From Lolium rigidum (taxonomy: Eukaryota; Streptophyta; Magnoliopsida; Poales; Poaceae): DNA of 64,000 bases. The notes beneath the pieces were generated by a model. That model was not told the origin of the DNA, searched no databases, and saw only the letters and a list, made by a program, of their open reading frames with translations. Position 1 is the stretch's first letter. The number at the start of each line of letters is the position of its first letter. The position numbers and the translations under genes are program-made. Shown piece after piece: positions 54,581 to 64,000 of this stretch. The stretch lies in NCBI RefSeq assembly GCF_022539505.1, contig NC_061512.1, positions 146,861,962-146,925,961 of the forward strand, read 5' to 3'.

Positions 54581-55655
54581 GAGCATCTCCAGCCGCGTCC
54601 CCCAAAGCGTCCCCCAAACCGCGCCGGATTGAGCGTTTGGGGGACGTGTTTTGTTCGTGCCACCTTTGGGGGACGTCGCTCTCCAGTCGCGTCCCCCAAA
54701 CGCCGCCCCCCAAATATTTAAAATAATTTAAATAGATAGAATAAAACTCTTTACTAATATTCAAATCGGTTCAACATAAATAAAATACATATAAAACTTC
54801 GAAAAAACATAATTAAATTACATATAAATTATTTTAAACTACTACTTCTTCTTCTTCGATGATGGCCCCGCCTCGTCGTCGTCGTCACGGTGGCGCTTCC
54901 TGCTCGTCACCTCTTCCGAAGAGGCGGTGTCGGCCGACGCGTCGGAGTCCTCCTCGTTGTCGTCGGTGCTCGCCGGCAGCGCCTTGGCCTTGGCCTTGGC
55001 GGTATTGGCCTTCGCGTCCGCCTCCGCCTCCGCCTTCGCACGGGCCACGTCCTCCGCGTCCTCCTCCACGCCCATCCATTCCTCCGTGCTGTCAAGTGGT
55101 GGGAGGGAATCGTCGTCGCTGCTGGGCGTCGGAGCTTTCTCCTACCAATGGCGCCATCTAGCAGGCTTTCCCTCGCTGGAGGTGTCGGACGGGAGCTCAG
55201 AGATGTAGCTCATCGTCGCTGGAGGTGTCGGATGCGGCCGGTGAAGATCCAAAAGCGCCGCGTACGTGTCTTATTGAGCGCGGATGAACGGCGGCGCAGA
55301 AGTCGAAAAGACCAGCGGTTGCTCTTCCGAGGAGTCCCGACTCCATTCCGGCGGTTGCCGCGTCGTCGACGCGGTTGCCAATGCGACGGTTCCGCTTTCC
55401 GACAACTGCACCGTCGCTACGTAGGCGGCGGCTGAGCTTCCGAGCCGCTGACGCGTCGGGCTCGCGTCGGTTCGCTTCGCTTTTCGTTGTGTCCGGCGTG
55501 CCCGGAGCGTCCCCTGTGGGACGGGGACGGGCTCGGGGCGCCGGACACCGTATCGGGCCGCGCCGGACAAAAATGGGCTTTGAGGGACGCGGCTGGAACA
55601 CATTTTTTGTCCGGCGCGCCCCAAATCCCTTTGGGGGACACGGCTGGAGATGCTC
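54581..55655 (-). mobile_element. PIF/Harbinger-like element 1 of a close pair
   Basis: GAGCATCTCCAGCCGCGTCC at the left, mirrored at the right by GGACACGGCTGGAGATGCTC ending at 55655. GGGGGACG/CGTCCCCC repeats occur at both ends. TTA precedes the left end but TAT follows the right end, so the target duplication is imperfect. It contains a broken minus-strand gene (54842-55213). Confidence 0.7.
54842..55213 (-). pseudogene. Unknown acidic nuclear-type gene with an early stop
   Basis: Starts MSYISELPSDTSSEGKPARW at 55213, then RHW and TAG (55142-55144), and continues in frame with EKAPTPSSDDDSLPPLDSTE, MGVEEDAEDVARAKAEAEAD, an Ala/Lys stretch and acidic residues, ending TSRKRHRDDDDE and PSSKKKK before TAG at 54842. 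A basic cluster at the end is a likely nuclear signal. The stop would arise from CAG to TAG. PIF/Harbinger elements usually encode a second, Myb-like protein beside the transposase; this frame has no Myb motif I can see, so it may be unrelated. Confidence 0.4.
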
Positions 55656-55776
55656 TATCCATTTGAGAGATCTCAACTATTACTTGACACCCAACCAAAA
55701 CTATCTTAGAATCTGGTTTCATTCTCTTTGATGTTGAACTCATGTCACATATCCCACCTAGTTTTTAGGGGTCTAA

Positions 55777-56673
55777 GAGCATCTCCAGTCGCGTCCCCCA
55801 AACCGTCCCCCAAACCGCGCCGGATTGAGCGTTTGGGGGACGTGTTTTGTTCGTGCCGCGTTTGGGGGACGTCGTCCCCAGCCGCGTCCCCCAAACGCCG
55901 CCCCCAAACATTTAAAATAATTTTTTTAACACATAAACCATTTATATCAAATGTAGCATATGAAAAAAATGTTTTCGAGGATTGTTTTCAAATTAAATTA
56001 CAATAAACAATAAAACAAGTAATCAAATATGTCAAGCATGTCCTGGAGGGACGCGATGATCAGCAAATGCTCCCGCAGGTCGTCGTCGAACGCTTGCTCG
56101 TCCTCCAGCAGCAGGGCAACCATCTCATCGTCGCTGTCCATGGCTAAAGCAAAATCAATGGTTAAAATTGCGCCGAGGCGGACGACGCAACAAACAGCGA
56201 CCAATCGCGCCTACTCGGCAAGTCGTCGAGCACCTTCCGTGCGCGGAGGTGGGGCGGATTTGACGGCGCGTTCGGGAGGCGCCGGCGACGCGGCGGCGGC
56301 GGCACGACCGGCGGGAGCCCCGGCCGCGACAACGGTGCTGACTCGCAGCACGGATCAGACGCCCAAACGGCCGGGAAATCCAGCGGCGGCGGTGGGGTGG
56401 GAGGCGCGGGAAGGAAGGAGCGACGAGAAAAGAGGCGCGAACCAACGGTTTATGCAAATAGTCGCCGACATGTGGGAGCCCGCCTCGCTTGCGTTGTGTC
56501 CGGCGTCCCCGGAGCGTCCCCGTGGGACGGGGACGGGCTCGGGACGCCGGACACCGTATCGGGGCGCGCCGGACAAAAAAGGGCTTTGGGGGACGCGGCT
56601 GGAACGCTTTTTTTGTCCGGCGCGCCCCAAATCGCTTTGGGGGACGGTTTGGGGGACGCGACTGGAGATGCTC
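55777..56673 (-). mobile_element. PIF/Harbinger deletion derivative, 2 of the pair
   Basis: GAGCATCTCCAGTCGCGTCC at the left, mirrored by GGACGCGACTGGAGATGCTC at the right. TAA flanks both sides (55774-55776 and 56674-56676). The terminal 60 bases are nearly the same as those of the element 120 bases to the left. It retains only the first codons of a transposase-like gene (55998-56141), so it is an internally deleted copy. Confidence 0.8.
55998..56141 (-). pseudogene. N-terminus of a Harbinger-type transposase-like gene
   Basis: Reads MDSDDEMVALLLEDEQAFDD, then DLREHLLIIASLQDMLD, after which the sequence runs into AT-rich DNA and a stop. The opening is one I associate with grass PIF/Harbinger transposase genes (DDE nuclease family). 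The catalytic region is entirely missing. The frame also extends upstream without an obvious earlier start. Confidence 0.5.
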
Positions 56674-56679
56674 TAAGCC

Positions 56680-59560
56680 ATGACTTGAGCGCCAACAAAA
56701 ATACATGTGTGTGCCATACTCACAAATTCGGTGAGTACATTGTTTGGCCGTTATATTTCGATTTAGTTCCGATTAGCTTTTGACGTGTGTTACTTATTCC
56801 AGAGTATCAGATGTGTCAATAATACAGTTCTTTCGGAACAGGTGGACTGTACACTTAAAGAACTGATGATAAAAAAACATACAGTATACACAAATCGCCA
56901 TAGGAAAATATGTCATCCTGATCAACCATTTAAATTCAACTCAGTTGTTTTCGGGGCACTCTCTGTACTAGCTTCTTTGACCAGCAAAGAGCTGACATGG
57001 GCATGGCAGAAGCACGATGCAATTGACAGTCTAGGCACGCAGCTGGAATAGAAATGTGTTAGGTTTCGACCTGCGTGCGCTTCAACGGCCTCAGCTTTGA
57101 CGCCTTGACCCATGTCCTGACTCGCAGCGTCACAAATGCCTCTCCCTCCCCATCTCCTCTGATCAAATCAGTTGTAACTCTGCAGGTCAAATGTATGATG
57201 TACTCTATCTATGTTTCTTGTAACTTGTCAATTACATAGGAGTACCAACGTAATGAAACCGAGCTTTCTAGGACTGTTTACACCAGTTTAGAAGCGAAGC
57301 ACCATTTTCTGTAAATAAGTGATGTTTTGGAAAAACCTTAAGTCGAAGTTTTACAACTTAGACTGCGGATATCACATTAATTTTTCATATTAGAAAACCA
57401 AATGTCTTAAGATCATTTCTAGAGTATTATATATTATTTTGTTATTTGTTCTACACATATTACATTGGTATAAGTCACAACTTGAAGCCTAGGCCCTCAG
57501 TCAAATTCATGTATTTTGTACTTTATTAAAGCCCTAAATTTTATTAGGTTGGCTCCCGTCAACCAAAAGACAAGGTCCCCACTCACTTGGCCTCCACTTG
57601 GTTTTTCGACTAGGTATGCGGCTATCCCTATCCATTTATCGTTGTGGGAGGAGACCCCCACATTGAACTACGCGGTGGTCTAGCATTTTATGCTTTTTAT
57701 GCTTTGAAGTATATAACATTTTACTACTTGGGCCATTCGTCAACAAAAAATAAGGCCCTACTCATTTGGACCCCACTTGTTTTTTAGAAGTGGGGTCACG
57801 TAAGTGGGAAGGAACGACTGATCGAGCAATAAACCTCACCACGCGCAGGGTGGTACGACGTCTGCTTGAGCTCAAGTTGAACGAGAGCATGGCGGGAGAC
57901 GAGCAAGGCTAGAAACAAGCGTTTTTGGAGGTGGTCGGTGCTGGATGCAGGCTCTGCGGGAGACGTGGCTGCAGCCGACGCCCAGCGCCGCTAGACTGCT
58001 AGAGGAGAGCGCCACATCGGAGGACTCCAAGTGAATTGTTTATTCCATGTCCTCAATGGTTTTCTCCGTCTACTGTACTAGAAGTTCTACGTTCTTCTAA
58101 TTTCTCTTTAAGGGTCCATATTTGCCTATACTTGTCTTTTTAAAGCGAAAGCTAGCTATCAGACGACTGTAGCTAGAGCCGATTATGCCGTAAAAAAATC
58201 CTGGCAATGCTGCACAAAAAATCCTAAATGTAACATTTGTACTATGTATGTAGAATTTTTAGAAATGCGACATCGTTCTGCATCATTTTTCTAAGAATGC
58301 GCTATAACGTGTAGCAAACAACTTCGCAACATTCCGAGCATGCTCATGTAGCAAAACCAAATGGTGTATGTAACAAAATGTCCATTTGTTTGTAACAAAA
58401 TCAAAGAACCATGTCGTAGTCTGCACAAAAACAAATCGATCTAACATATTGTCTAACGCATCCACCATTACAGGAACACACATGTAACATTAGAGAAAAA
58501 ATCACTCTACCACACGCATGAATCTTTGTAGCATGGTTAAAAAACAAAAAATGTTGCACACATATAAAATCGCAACACCGGATGTAACACGGACACCCCT
58601 CCGCCAAAAATGATCGTGAATGACCATGGAGTCATTGTCACGAGAGAGTTTTGCCATGGTGAGTTCATGTTCTCAAACCATGGTGAAGGGTATTCTTCAA
58701 GTATGGTTACATGCGGGGACGATGAGTCCTGCCATGGTGAGGTCGTCCTCCTTCTTCAATCGACGGGCGATCCGAGTGAGACGGGGTTGTGTTGATTCAC
58801 TCGATTCAGGACGCCTTCACTAGATTCCTTTGTTGGGGAGGACCTGCACGAAGGCACGAACATGCTCAACAACTAGATAGAACTCGGTGGAGCATCTAGC
58901 TACGACAACAATGGCCCCCAACAAGGCGGTTGATAGGGCTACATAGAGCACTGAATGTATAGCGGGAGGGGGATGAAGTGGACACGGGACTCGAGCAAAA
59001 TAAAGGTGGTGTGGTCCACGTGGAGGTTTTTCAAAGCGCCATGATTATCCTCGAGGGCGGAGATCTCACCATCTTATGGAGTACCGGAAAGGAAAGAGAA
59101 AAGGAGGTTCACACGAGGATGGGCTGCGAATGCGCCAATCCGCACGCGAGAAAAGCAGCGTCGCGAGCGAACACGACCTGACTGATGGAGCAGCGACCGA
59201 ACAGACTGATTGTAGGATCAGACAATTGTCATGTAGAGTTTTCCTACTTTTAAACAGTACATCCATATTATTAAGATTTATTTTGCTATAATGTTTTTAG
59301 TCTATAGCATTTCAAAATTCTGGCCTAAATTTGAATATATTTTTTTGGAGTTCAGGAAACTCAAAATTGGCACCGAAGTTTTGGCAAAGTATAGTATGGC
59401 CAATACTTAAATATACCATGAACACATATATTTGAACCGTTATTTTCTTAAGTGACAGAAAATTGGTATAAATAAATGTAGGAAAAAGTTGGAGTGGCAT
59501 TTTTCGAACTTAGGTTTTTGAAATGACATTTTATCAAGTGGTAGAAATTGATTAACTTTT
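56680..59560. other. Unassigned intergenic DNA
   Basis: About 2.9 kb of mixed composition. Two related stretches mentioning GGCCCCACTTG occur at about 57585 and 57768 and look like decayed duplicates. CCATGGTGA/CCATGGT words recur near 58620-58740. There is no supported gene or transposon end. Confidence 0.35.
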
Positions 59561-62282
59561 GTTTGATTCATAGAATAGGGATAGCGATGAATTCATTATC
59601 CACCAAATGATGAAAGAGGATGTTGCAAGGGTATAATGCTCTTAAGTGGGTTATGGTAATTAATGATAATCCATATGGACTAATGTTTTCGATAAGTTTT
59701 ATATAAAAGAATATTTCATAGGTATTGTTTGAAGACCATGTGTGTTTATTCAAGTGTGTATGCCACAAATATACATGTATATACATTGAGTATTTGCATC
59801 CAGATCATGTATTTGAAAACATGAATATGATATGATCGAGATGAAGAAATGAATATGGAGCTTGTGTTAAGCCATGGAGCATCAAGATCGTGAGAGTTTG
59901 TTTACAAGATTAAAATTCAATTCACGACTCTTTGTCAAAGTGATAATGTCTCATTAGTTAAGCCATGGTTGACCAAGACTTGGACCATGCAATCAAATGG
60001 AGAATTCTTTATACACCTCAAGATATTTTGATAGAGCATGAGAAGATACAATGTACATATTTCCATGTGCTTGCATCAATAGGAGGATTTCATACATCCC
60101 AATATCCCATTAGAGGATGACATGAAGTGATTATCGCCATCAAGATTAGAAGATACAAGGTTGACAAACATGATACGCGAAGATTGAATTCAAGTTGGTC
60201 AACACATGAAACATAAAGAATGTACCACATGATATCAAGTGATCTCGTGGTGGTACGGTAAGATTCTCAATTGTGCTTTGTGAAATAACCTATTATTTGC
60301 GTGTCTCTGTGTTGTCTATATGAGCTAGGTATCTTTTCATGGATATGCATTAAAAGGCAGCTCCTATAGAGCCCATGAGAGGATGTCATCAAGTGTTGAT
60401 GATCATCAAGGTTGAGAAGTGCAAGTTCAAGATAAGCATATCGAGAAGATCATGTTCTTGGATATTGTTGTCCATTTGGTGATAATGGACATGTGAATAT
60501 GTGCTTCAATGAATCTATACCATAGTGGTGTATGGGGTGGAAAATTTTGAGTGAAGCAATAATGATCAAGTGAAGCGTTCTGGCTTCAATGAAGCATGAA
60601 GCATCACCATCAAGATCATGCGGGATGCGCAAGGAAGTGATATGGCCTTGCTAGGTTTTCCTTTTACCGGTCTCAAGGTGTATGTTGGGGGACCAAATTA
60701 TAGCATAGATAGACACACTATCAATAGGGGATTTCAGTTGAGTAACTTAATCACACCTTCATAAGGAGCTCAATCAATTTCTTACATTGCATATCCCTAT
60801 TTTCTTCTTATTGGTGTCTCTCTCCGTGAGTTTGTTGAGCTTGTTTCTATCTTTCAACAAGTCTATGTTCATCGAAAAAGGAATCTGTATGCATGTTCTA
60901 TAGGGTTTCAAGTCTGGAGGTTTTATCGGCTCTTCATTTTGGGAGATTTCACACCTTCCCGATCTTGGTATTTTATCTCCTAATTTTATTTGCATGAAGA
61001 TCACTCTGTTATCTTCAAAACATGCCTAAGCTCATCGAAATTAGAGTCAGAATGCTAGATTTATTGCGGTTTTTTGTAAGAGTAGTTTTCTATCGTTTTT
61101 GGGCCCAGTCAACCAATGTTGTTAACTGGCGGATGCTAGGACCGACCCTACGGATCAAAATAATAGTAGCACATTCGGTCGGGCTTTGGTTCATGTCTCA
61201 ATTGAATGGAGTGGTCGCTCTGACCGATTGTGGGATCGACGGGAGACCGATAGACCTAGTTTTGCCCCCAACGGTCATATTTGGATTTTTCCTCTAAAAG
61301 GGTGCTTCCTTACCAACATTTACCTATGGTTATTGAGAATGTTTTCTTACCGCCATTTTCCCCTCCCATCCCTCCTATGACTGTTACATCTATCTAAGGG
61401 CTTTAAAGAGAATATCTAGATCTACAATCCCACCAATCAATTCCTCCTCCGAGTAAGGAGAACCCATGGGATCTTGATCTTGGAGTCACTGGTTGACCTC
61501 GACCATTGTTCTTTCTCTCTAATTTCTCCCTCGAACTTGTTGCTTTGGTGGGATTTTAGAGGGAAGAATTTAAGCACCGCTGGTGTTATTGCTTTGCATG
61601 CTTGCGTAACAGTTAAGCTCTCAATTACGATTTGTATGAGTGAGATAATGTGATCTTGTTACTCTTGGAGGGTGACCTCCTAGTTGGCTTGTCGGTTGGT
61701 CTTGCGGTGACCTCTTCGTGGAAGTGAAGAGGTATGGGTTGGGTTGGTTTTGGAGCTTGCCATCGCCGGAGTGAAGGAAAAACTATCCATAAGAAGGGTT
61801 CTTCATGAGGGGCTCGGAGAAGAAGGTGAGCTCTCGTACCGTTCGGTGGTCCTTCATGGTAACCCACACCTCTCCAACGTTGATTACCTTACTTGGTGTA
61901 AGTGAACATCAGGATATATTTCATCTTTGGGTTCCTCGGTTATATCTATACCGGTAACCCCGAAGCGCAGATCGATGTAGAACATCTCAATGTGGAAGTA
62001 TGGGGTATTGCACCGTAGGGTCGAGAAGGTAAAGCAACGTTTTCTGCCGAACTGGATTGTCACAATTTTAGTTATCTATGCACTGCACGAATTAAACATA
62101 CAAAAGGTAATGGTGTCTTTCAAGTTTTAAATTAGCAAAGTAACGGTTGTGAGGATCTCACGGACGTCCCAATCCTGTATGGATCTAGAGGGCACGGCAA
62201 AGGTTATAATCCTTAGGCAACAGTGGACCTTGGTTTATGGGTTCACTCAATCTTTGGTTTGGAGTAAGCTGTTGTAGTTTAT
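59561..62282. other. Probable LTR-retrotransposon-derived DNA
   Basis: AT-rich on the left, with GATCATCAAG-type words and a CCGGTCTCAAGGTGTATGTT motif near 60670, then a part near 61640-61970 (GAGGGTGACCTCC, TGCCATCGCCGG, GGGTTCCTCGGTTATATCTA) that I associate with LTR and leader DNA of grass retrotransposons. I cannot place LTR borders or target duplications, and no domain is encoded. Confidence 0.3.
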
Positions 62283-63510
62283 ATTTTTATCGATAAAGGG
62301 AATATATTAATATCAAAAGATACCAATTACACCTAGCCTCTGCAACAACGTTCCACCCTAATGGCAGTACGGATGCACACAACCAAAAAAGAGAAAAGAA
62401 AACTAAGAAACAAAAGTCCCGCTACAGCTTTCTAGACCTAGCAACAGCAATACAACCACCACCGTGACAACACCTGAAGTACAGACTCTCCAAAAGCGAC
62501 GCCTCCAAAAAGGAAACAGTGCACCAGCGCCGTCGTCGCCCGACCAAAGGTCTTATGATTTCTCCCTGAAGATAGTCCCCACTCTCAAAACAATGCCTCC
62601 AACAAGAACATTGCCGGGCACAACCAGCTAAGCCCGCACCTTGGGTTTTCACCCCGAGAGGTAAGACTCCGAACTTCCCCTGTGCTGCCGCCCCCACATG
62701 CATACCACTGCTACAAGCCCGGAACGCCAAGCAGATCCCTCAGCATCACGTTGACTCGAACCTCCTTTAGTCAGTCCACCAATCAGGCCTTCATGATATT
62801 CCTTCTTCTGACTTCACCATGGACCAAAAAGTTACCAGATGTCAACACAAAATATAGCTTCGCGGCGCTCCCTCCGGAACCAAACGGTCGGAATAAAAAC
62901 ATGGGTGCGCGCGACCGAATACCACCCGATCCAGCAAACTGCAGGCAAAATATGCACTGTTCCATTCGCTAGCGGAGCTTTCCGGAACTCATCTCTCCAG
63001 CCAGATCAAAGCAAACTGATGGTAGATCTTCATCTTTGCTTGCGAGAAATCCGAGGACCGCCACCAAAAACAAAGCAAGAGCAGTAGCCCCCACACCGCC
63101 AGTCCCTCCTACCGGATCACCAGGGAAAAAGACGACGGCGCGGATCATGTGTACCACCGTTGAACCGTCACCGGGGCGGAGGCCACCACCGCTCCACCGA
63201 ATCCTCCATGGCTACCGACGGAGAGCATCAGGCCCTGGCCAAGTAGCTGTGCCGCCCGGCTTCCTCCACCGGCGCTTCATCACCTCCCATGGAGCGCCAC
63301 CGTGGAAACCCTCTCCTCCCCATCGTCGTTCGATGGAAGGGGCGCCGCCACCGCCGTCGTGGCTGAGGCCGGGGCCGGGGCCGAGGCCAGCAGCAGTGGC
63401 GGCTGAGGTGCGGCGATCCGGGGGCGGCTGTTCGGAGTGGGGCGGGTAGATCCTCCGCCGCCGCCCGGGAGGGGGGCGGGAGAGGAGGAGGCGGCGGCTA
63501 GGTTAGAGGA
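62283..63510 (-). mobile_element. LINE-like retroposon in inverse orientation
   Basis: The minus-strand 3' end (T-rich plus strand 62283-62300) reads TTGATATTAATATATTCCCT then TTTATCGATAAAA. Upstream are AGGTGTAATTGGTATC, GTGTGCATCC and TCTCGGGGTGAAAACCC, the same order as at 43174-44020 and 45115-45497. The body becomes GC-rich toward 63500 (GGCGGCGGTGGCGCC). It encodes no polymerase, so it is a non-autonomous or 5'-truncated copy. Confidence 0.5.
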
Positions 63511-63639
63511 GGAGGATATGGGCCAGATACTCGGAGTGTTGTAGTTTACATTGGTCCATTTTATCTTTCATTGGAAAATAAAAACCCTTTGGTTTGGAAT
63601 ATGGCACTGAAATTGGGTTTCATTTGGAGTGGAGTATTA

Positions 63640-64000
63640 ATTTTGAGCCAGAAAGCTGGTATGGCTGCAAGCATCCATGAGAGGAGGCAAGGTCCATCAC
63701 GAGCGAAGGTGAGAAAAGACAGCACTGCCCGCTAGGCGCTAGCGGCCGCAGTACCCCAAAAAGTTGAACGCCCCTGCGAGGGAAGGAAACCTCCCGCTAA
63801 ATATCAAAACCCTTCTTCCCTCTCTCTGCCTGCACGCTGCACGCACACTACCGAGCCGTAGCACAGCACAGAGCCGAGCCTCAGCAATAAAGAAGCTGCC
63901 TTTCTCTCTCTCTCTTCGTCTTCCTCCCGCTCCCGAACCCCAATAAAACCTCTCCTCCCATTTCTCCTTCTTCCCTCATCACTCCACGCCTCCCACTGCT
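63640..64000 (+). promoter_or_regulatory. Promoter or 5' leader of a gene beyond the right edge
   Basis: After the retroposon the composition changes to unique, C-rich sequence. It has GCTAAATATCAAAACCC near 63796 as a possible TATA element, then a CT-rich leader with TTTCTCTCTCTCTCTTCG (63899-63916) and repeated CTCCTCCC/TTCTCC. Such a CT-rich leader with dinucleotide repeats is typical of 5' untranslated regions of plant housekeeping and regulatory genes. No ATG opens a long frame before 64000, so the coding part, if real, starts outside the window. Confidence 0.4.

Noticed and set aside
55197..56706. Several overlapping frames of 90-215 codons in the Harbinger pair
   Set aside because: Most include terminal-repeat sequence on both ends (CGTCCCCCAAA translated in various frames); only the two minus-strand frames listed have non-repeat sense.
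63036..63449. Plus-strand frame of 137 codons
   Set aside because: Lies antisense within the GC-rich head of the retroposon at 62283-63510; composition is Pro/Arg/Gly only.

Overview
The window is nuclear DNA from a large, repeat-rich grass genome. A Pooideae grass, most likely Triticeae (wheat, barley, Aegilops or rye), fits best. The reasons are a roughly 1.6-kb LTR family whose ends read TGATACGTCTCCGACG in coding sense (Sabrina/WHAM-like by recollection), Thalos-like Stowaway MITEs, many 3-bp-TSD elements with GAGCATCTCC or GGGCATCTCC ends, a CACTA element with subterminal repeats of the type CTTTAGTCGCGG, and a plant tRNA-Trp sequence. No intact ordinary host protein gene lies inside the window. 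The best host-gene candidates are a tRNA-Trp(CCA)-like gene at 48.3 kb, a neighbouring cluster of GGCCCA motifs, and a promoter or 5' leader-like stretch at the right edge (63.6-64.0 kb).

Layout, left to right. 0-1.3 kb: end of a TIR-type unit with a broken B3-domain-like gene. 2.6 kb: a hAT MITE. 4.1-15.0 kb: two PIF/Harbinger-like elements that abut on one shared TTA; the second has its gene split by an 8.16-kb Ty3/gypsy-type retrotransposon (gag-protease only, minus strand, TSD TCGAA). 15.7-19.8 kb: a Tourist-like MITE, a broken unknown gene, a LINE 3' end, and another TAA-flanked element with a 234-codon ORF. 20.6-31.1 kb: a CACTA element on the minus strand whose Ulp1-protease-like reading frame is cut twice, by a 5.6-kb nest of inverted-repeat elements (carrying a roughly 390-bp repeat family) and by a 1.59-kb solo LTR. 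31.13-31.23 kb: a 100-N gap. 31.2-36.5 kb: degenerate LTR pieces, one with an internal duplication beside the gap. 36.7-43.2 kb: a complete gag-protease LTR element (TSD ATGGT) with a long antisense acidic ORF. 43.2-51.7 kb: LINE-like retroposon tails, MITEs, two hAT elements with perfect 8-bp TSDs, and the tRNA. 52-54 kb: AT-rich DNA with little to recognise. 54.6-56.7 kb: two Harbinger-like elements side by side, one keeping the start of a transposase-like gene. 57-62 kb: degenerate DNA, partly LTR-like. 62.3-63.5 kb: a minus-strand retroposon. 63.6-64.0 kb: gene promoter or leader-like DNA.

The most striking signal concerns the sequence itself. When the two LTRs of each complete retrotransposon are compared by eye, nearly every difference sits at a CAG/CTG trinucleotide (CAG versus CGAG, CGG or CG; CTG versus CTCG, CCG or CG), with the rest mostly homopolymer length. 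CAG/CTG is a plant CHG methylation context and these changes are not deamination products, so this looks like consensus error at methylated cytosines in a long-read assembly. Several 'frameshifts' here may therefore not exist in the organism, and LTR-based ages would be overestimates.

Family names are from recollection of sequence patterns; no database was searched.
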